From positions 434,001 through 498,000 of the forward strand of contig NZ_JBIQOI010000002.1 in the NCBI RefSeq assembly GCF_044197065.1: 64,000 nt of DNA. The letters run 5' to 3'. Positions 61,869 through 64,000 of the stretch are shown piece after piece; within the stretch, counting starts at the first letter, position 1; each line of letters begins with the position of its first letter. A program made the translations under genes and the position numbers. Source of the stretch: Kluyvera ascorbata_C. GTDB taxonomy: Bacteria > Pseudomonadota > Gammaproteobacteria > Enterobacterales > Enterobacteriaceae. Under the pieces are notes generated by a model. The model was not told the DNA's origin. It ran no database searches and saw only the letters and a program-made list of their open reading frames with translations.

Positions 61869-64000
61869 ATGTCTTTCATTTCCACTACCCGGGATAACCG
61901 TACCGCCCCCTCTTTGCTAGCCGTCGGCATTGCACTCGCGCTTTATCCCCATCTTGGGCTTGCTGATACCGATACCAAAGACGATACCATCATCGTTGAA
62001 GGCAGCGATCAAACCAGCCCAGACTCACAGCAGCAGGACTACAGTGTTAAAACCACGACGACCGGTACTAAGCTTCTGCTGATCCCGCGCGATATTCCGC
62101 AGTCCGTCAGCGTGGTTAGCCAGCAGCGTATGAAAGATCAGAGTCTGAATTCGATTGGCGAAGTCTTAACCAACACCACCGGCATAACCGCACAAGTGCA
62201 GGATAGCGACCGTACCGTGTTCTACTCCCGTGGCTTTTTCGTTAGCAACTATGCCTACGACGATCTGCCAACCTCAATAAGCGAAGTGTGGAACTTTGGT
62301 GACACCACCACCGATACCGCGATTTACGACCGTATTGAAGTCGTTCGTGGTGCAACCGGCCTGATGAGCGGCTCTGGTAACCCCTCAGCCTACGTCAATA
62401 TGGTGCGCAAACATGCCGACAGCCGCGAGTTCCAGGGCAACGTTTCGGCAAGCTATGGTAGCTGGGACAAGCAGCGTTATGTACTGGATCTACAGGCGCC
62501 GCTGGTTGAGTCCGGTAACGTACGTGGGCGCATGATTGCGGGTTATCAGGACAACGACTCCTGGATGGATAACTATCACTATCAGAAAAAATTCCTCTAC
62601 GGCGTGGTGGATGCCGACCTGACCGACATGACGACGCTGTCGGTGGGCTACGAGTATCAGGAGAGCAATACCGATGACCCAACCTGGGGCGGGCTACCGA
62701 CCTGGTACAGTGACGGTAGCAGAACGCACTACGATCGTAGCGACACCGTTGCGCCAAACTGGGCCTACTCCGATAAAGACAGTAAGAAAGTGTTTGCCAA
62801 CTTTACTCAGCGCTTCGACAGCGGCTGGGAAGCCCACATCAACGGCATGCATACCGAAACCAATTTCGATACCAAAATGATGTACATGTACGGGTATCCC
62901 GACAAAGATACTGGCGATGGTATGGTGGGCTACGGCGGCTGGAACCGTGGAGAGCGTAAACAGGATGCGGTGGATGCATTCCTGCGCGGTGGCTATGAGC
63001 TGTTTGGTCGTCGCCATGAGCTGATGTTTGGCGGTAGCTTCAGCCGCCAGCGAAACCATTACGATAACTCTATGCCTGCCACCGCGGGTACAATGGTTGA
63101 CGTGGGCAGCTTCAATAACTGGAACAGCAACATTGCCGACCCTCAGTGGACACCGTGGAAACTCTATAGCAAAGACGATATTCGTCAGTCCTCGGCCTAC
63201 ACCTCTACACGTATTTCGCTGGCAGACCCGCTGAACCTGATCCTGGGGGCTCGCTATACCAACTACAACATCCGCTATAATCCAGCTGGCGCACCGTCTA
63301 CCCACCTTGAAAGCACCAAGAGCGACGTAACGCCATACGCAGGACTGGTTTATGACATCAATGACACCTGGTCCGCCTACGCCAGCTACACCACCATTTT
63401 CCAACCTCAGGATAAGCGCGATGCTAACGGTCGCTACCTTGATCCAACCACTGGCAAGAGCTATGAAGCTGGGGTGAAAGCAGATTGGTTTAATACTCGC
63501 CTGACAACCTCACTGGCAGTATTCCGCATTGAACAAGATCATGTGGCAAGCAGCACTTACGATCAGTTGCCAAGCGGCGAGTCTATCTATGAATCGCTGG
63601 ATGGTGTGGTCAGTAAAGGGGTTGAGTTCGAGCTGAACGGCGCGCTGACCGATAACTGGCAATTGACCTTTGGCGCAACCCGCTACGTAGCAGAAGATAA
63701 AGACGGCAAAGCGGTGAGTTCCGATCAGCCTCGTACCACGCTCAAGCTATTCACCCGCTACCAGTTGCCAATGGTTCCTGAGCTGACGGTTGGTGGCGGC
63801 GTTAACTGGCAGAATAAGATCTGGAACAACGTAAGCGACGGTCCGAAAGGTGCCGCCTATATCGAACAGGGCAGCTATGGGTTGGTGAATCTGTTTAGCC
63901 GCTATCAGGTGACCAAACAGTTTGCTCTACAGGCTAACATCAATAACCTGTTTGATAAGAAGTACTACGATTACGTGGGCTCGTACCTGGTCTACGGCGC
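61869..64000 (+). CDS. fhuE: FhuE-like TonB-dependent siderophore receptor (C-terminus beyond window)
   Basis: About 710 residues are visible and the frame is still open at the end. A signal peptide (about 1-33, AAA/LA-type) precedes the TonB box/plug domain (TIIVEGSD, KLLLIPRDIPQSVSVVSQQR, VEVVRGATGLMSGSGNPSA), then the beta-barrel. It matches FhuE (coprogen, rhodotorulic acid) throughout, but is diverged in the loops, so the ligand could be a related hydroxamate. In E. coli fhuE lies several genes from mfd; here it follows mfd directly. Probably Fur-controlled. Confidence 0.85.
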   Translation, partial: MSFISTTRDNRTAPSLLAVGIALALYPHLGLADTDTKDDTIIVEGSDQTSPDSQQQDYSVKTTTTGTKLLLIPRDIPQSVSVVSQQRMKDQSLNSIGEVLTNTTGITAQVQDSDRTVFYSRGFFVSNYAYDDLPTSISEVWNFGDTTTDTAIYDRIEVVRGATGLMSGSGNPSAYVNMVRKHADSREFQGNVSASYGSWDKQRYVLDLQAPLVESGNVRGRMIAGYQDNDSWMDNYHYQKKFLYGVVDADLTDMTTLSVGYEYQESNTDDPTWGGLPTWYSDGSRTHYDRSDTVAPNWAYSDKDSKKVFANFTQRFDSGWEAHINGMHTETNFDTKMMYMYGYPDKDTGDGMVGYGGWNRGERKQDAVDAFLRGGYELFGRRHELMFGGSFSRQRNHYDNSMPATAGTMVDVGSFNNWNSNIADPQWTPWKLYSKDDIRQSSAYTSTRISLADPLNLILGARYTNYNIRYNPAGAPSTHLESTKSDVTPYAGLVYDINDTWSAYASYTTIFQPQDKRDANGRYLDPTTGKSYEAGVKADWFNTRLTTSLAVFRIEQDHVASSTYDQLPSGESIYESLDGVVSKGVEFELNGALTDNWQLTFGATRYVAEDKDGKAVSSDQPRTTLKLFTRYQLPMVPELTVGGGVNWQNKIWNNVSDGPKGAAYIEQGSYGLVNLFSRYQVTKQFALQANINNLFDKKYYDYVGSYLVYG

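Overview
The window is enterobacterial chromosome, most like Citrobacter or a close relative of Escherichia/Salmonella. Its backbone genes are collinear with two blocks of the E. coli map: dgcJ-yeaK-yeaL-nimR-nimT-yeaO-yoaF-dgcP-yoaK-yoaJ, and icd-rluE-nudJ-mnmA-hflD-purB-phoPQ-roxA-pepT-potABCD-cobB-nagK-lolEDC-mfd. REP/BIME palindromes sit between several genes. The species assignment is inference; there is no rRNA or tRNA in the window to support it.

Regions. (1) 1-11.1 kb: the dgcJ-to-yoaJ backbone, interrupted by a sugar transporter/GH31 glycosidase pair and by a glutamine-amidotransferase gene. (2) 11.1-28.2 kb: an accessory region. It holds a sensor diguanylate cyclase, a beta-carbonic anhydrase, a 1270-residue autotransporter with a divergent LuxR-type regulator, a dehydrogenase/monooxygenase pair, an SOS cluster (umuDC, a DinI/MsgA-like gene, a frameshifted cho) and a second membrane diguanylate cyclase. 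I found many decayed pieces here: two integrase C-terminal remnants, each followed by a copy of the same 81-base block that includes the 3' end of a small gene (a tandem attachment-site signature); an excisionase-integrase N-terminal remnant pointing at the 3' end of icd (the known e14/phage 21 target); a GGDEF tail; a GNAT tail; and a second DinI-like pseudogene. The region reads as an eroded integration hot spot. (3) 28.3-35.2 kb: icd and rluE, followed by a complete curli locus (csgDEFG and csgBAC) placed between rluE and nudJ. Its CsgA is unusual, with eight 22-residue repeats and a proline-rich N-terminus. (4) 35.2-53 kb: conserved housekeeping genes for tRNA thiolation, purine synthesis, PhoPQ, ribosomal oxygenase, spermidine/putrescine uptake, sirtuin, NAG kinase and lipoprotein export. 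(5) 53-58 kb: a melibiose module (melR, melA, melB) with yjdF and a SemiSWEET gene, inserted between lolC and mfd. MelB carries Asn at the position of the Na+-site Asp55. (6) 58-64 kb: mfd, then a FhuE-like TonB receptor that runs off the window.

How the genes connect: four intact or partial GGDEF proteins (dgcJ, dgcP and two others) lie within 30 kb of a curli locus, whose CsgD regulator is c-di-GMP-responsive in E. coli. An SOS regulon block (umuDC, dinI-like, cho) carries three recognisable LexA boxes. Carbohydrate accessory modules (GH31 with a GPH transporter; mel with SemiSWEET) have been added at two backbone junctions. Several of the broken genes break at homopolymer runs, so sequencing error must be excluded before those frameshifts are called biological.
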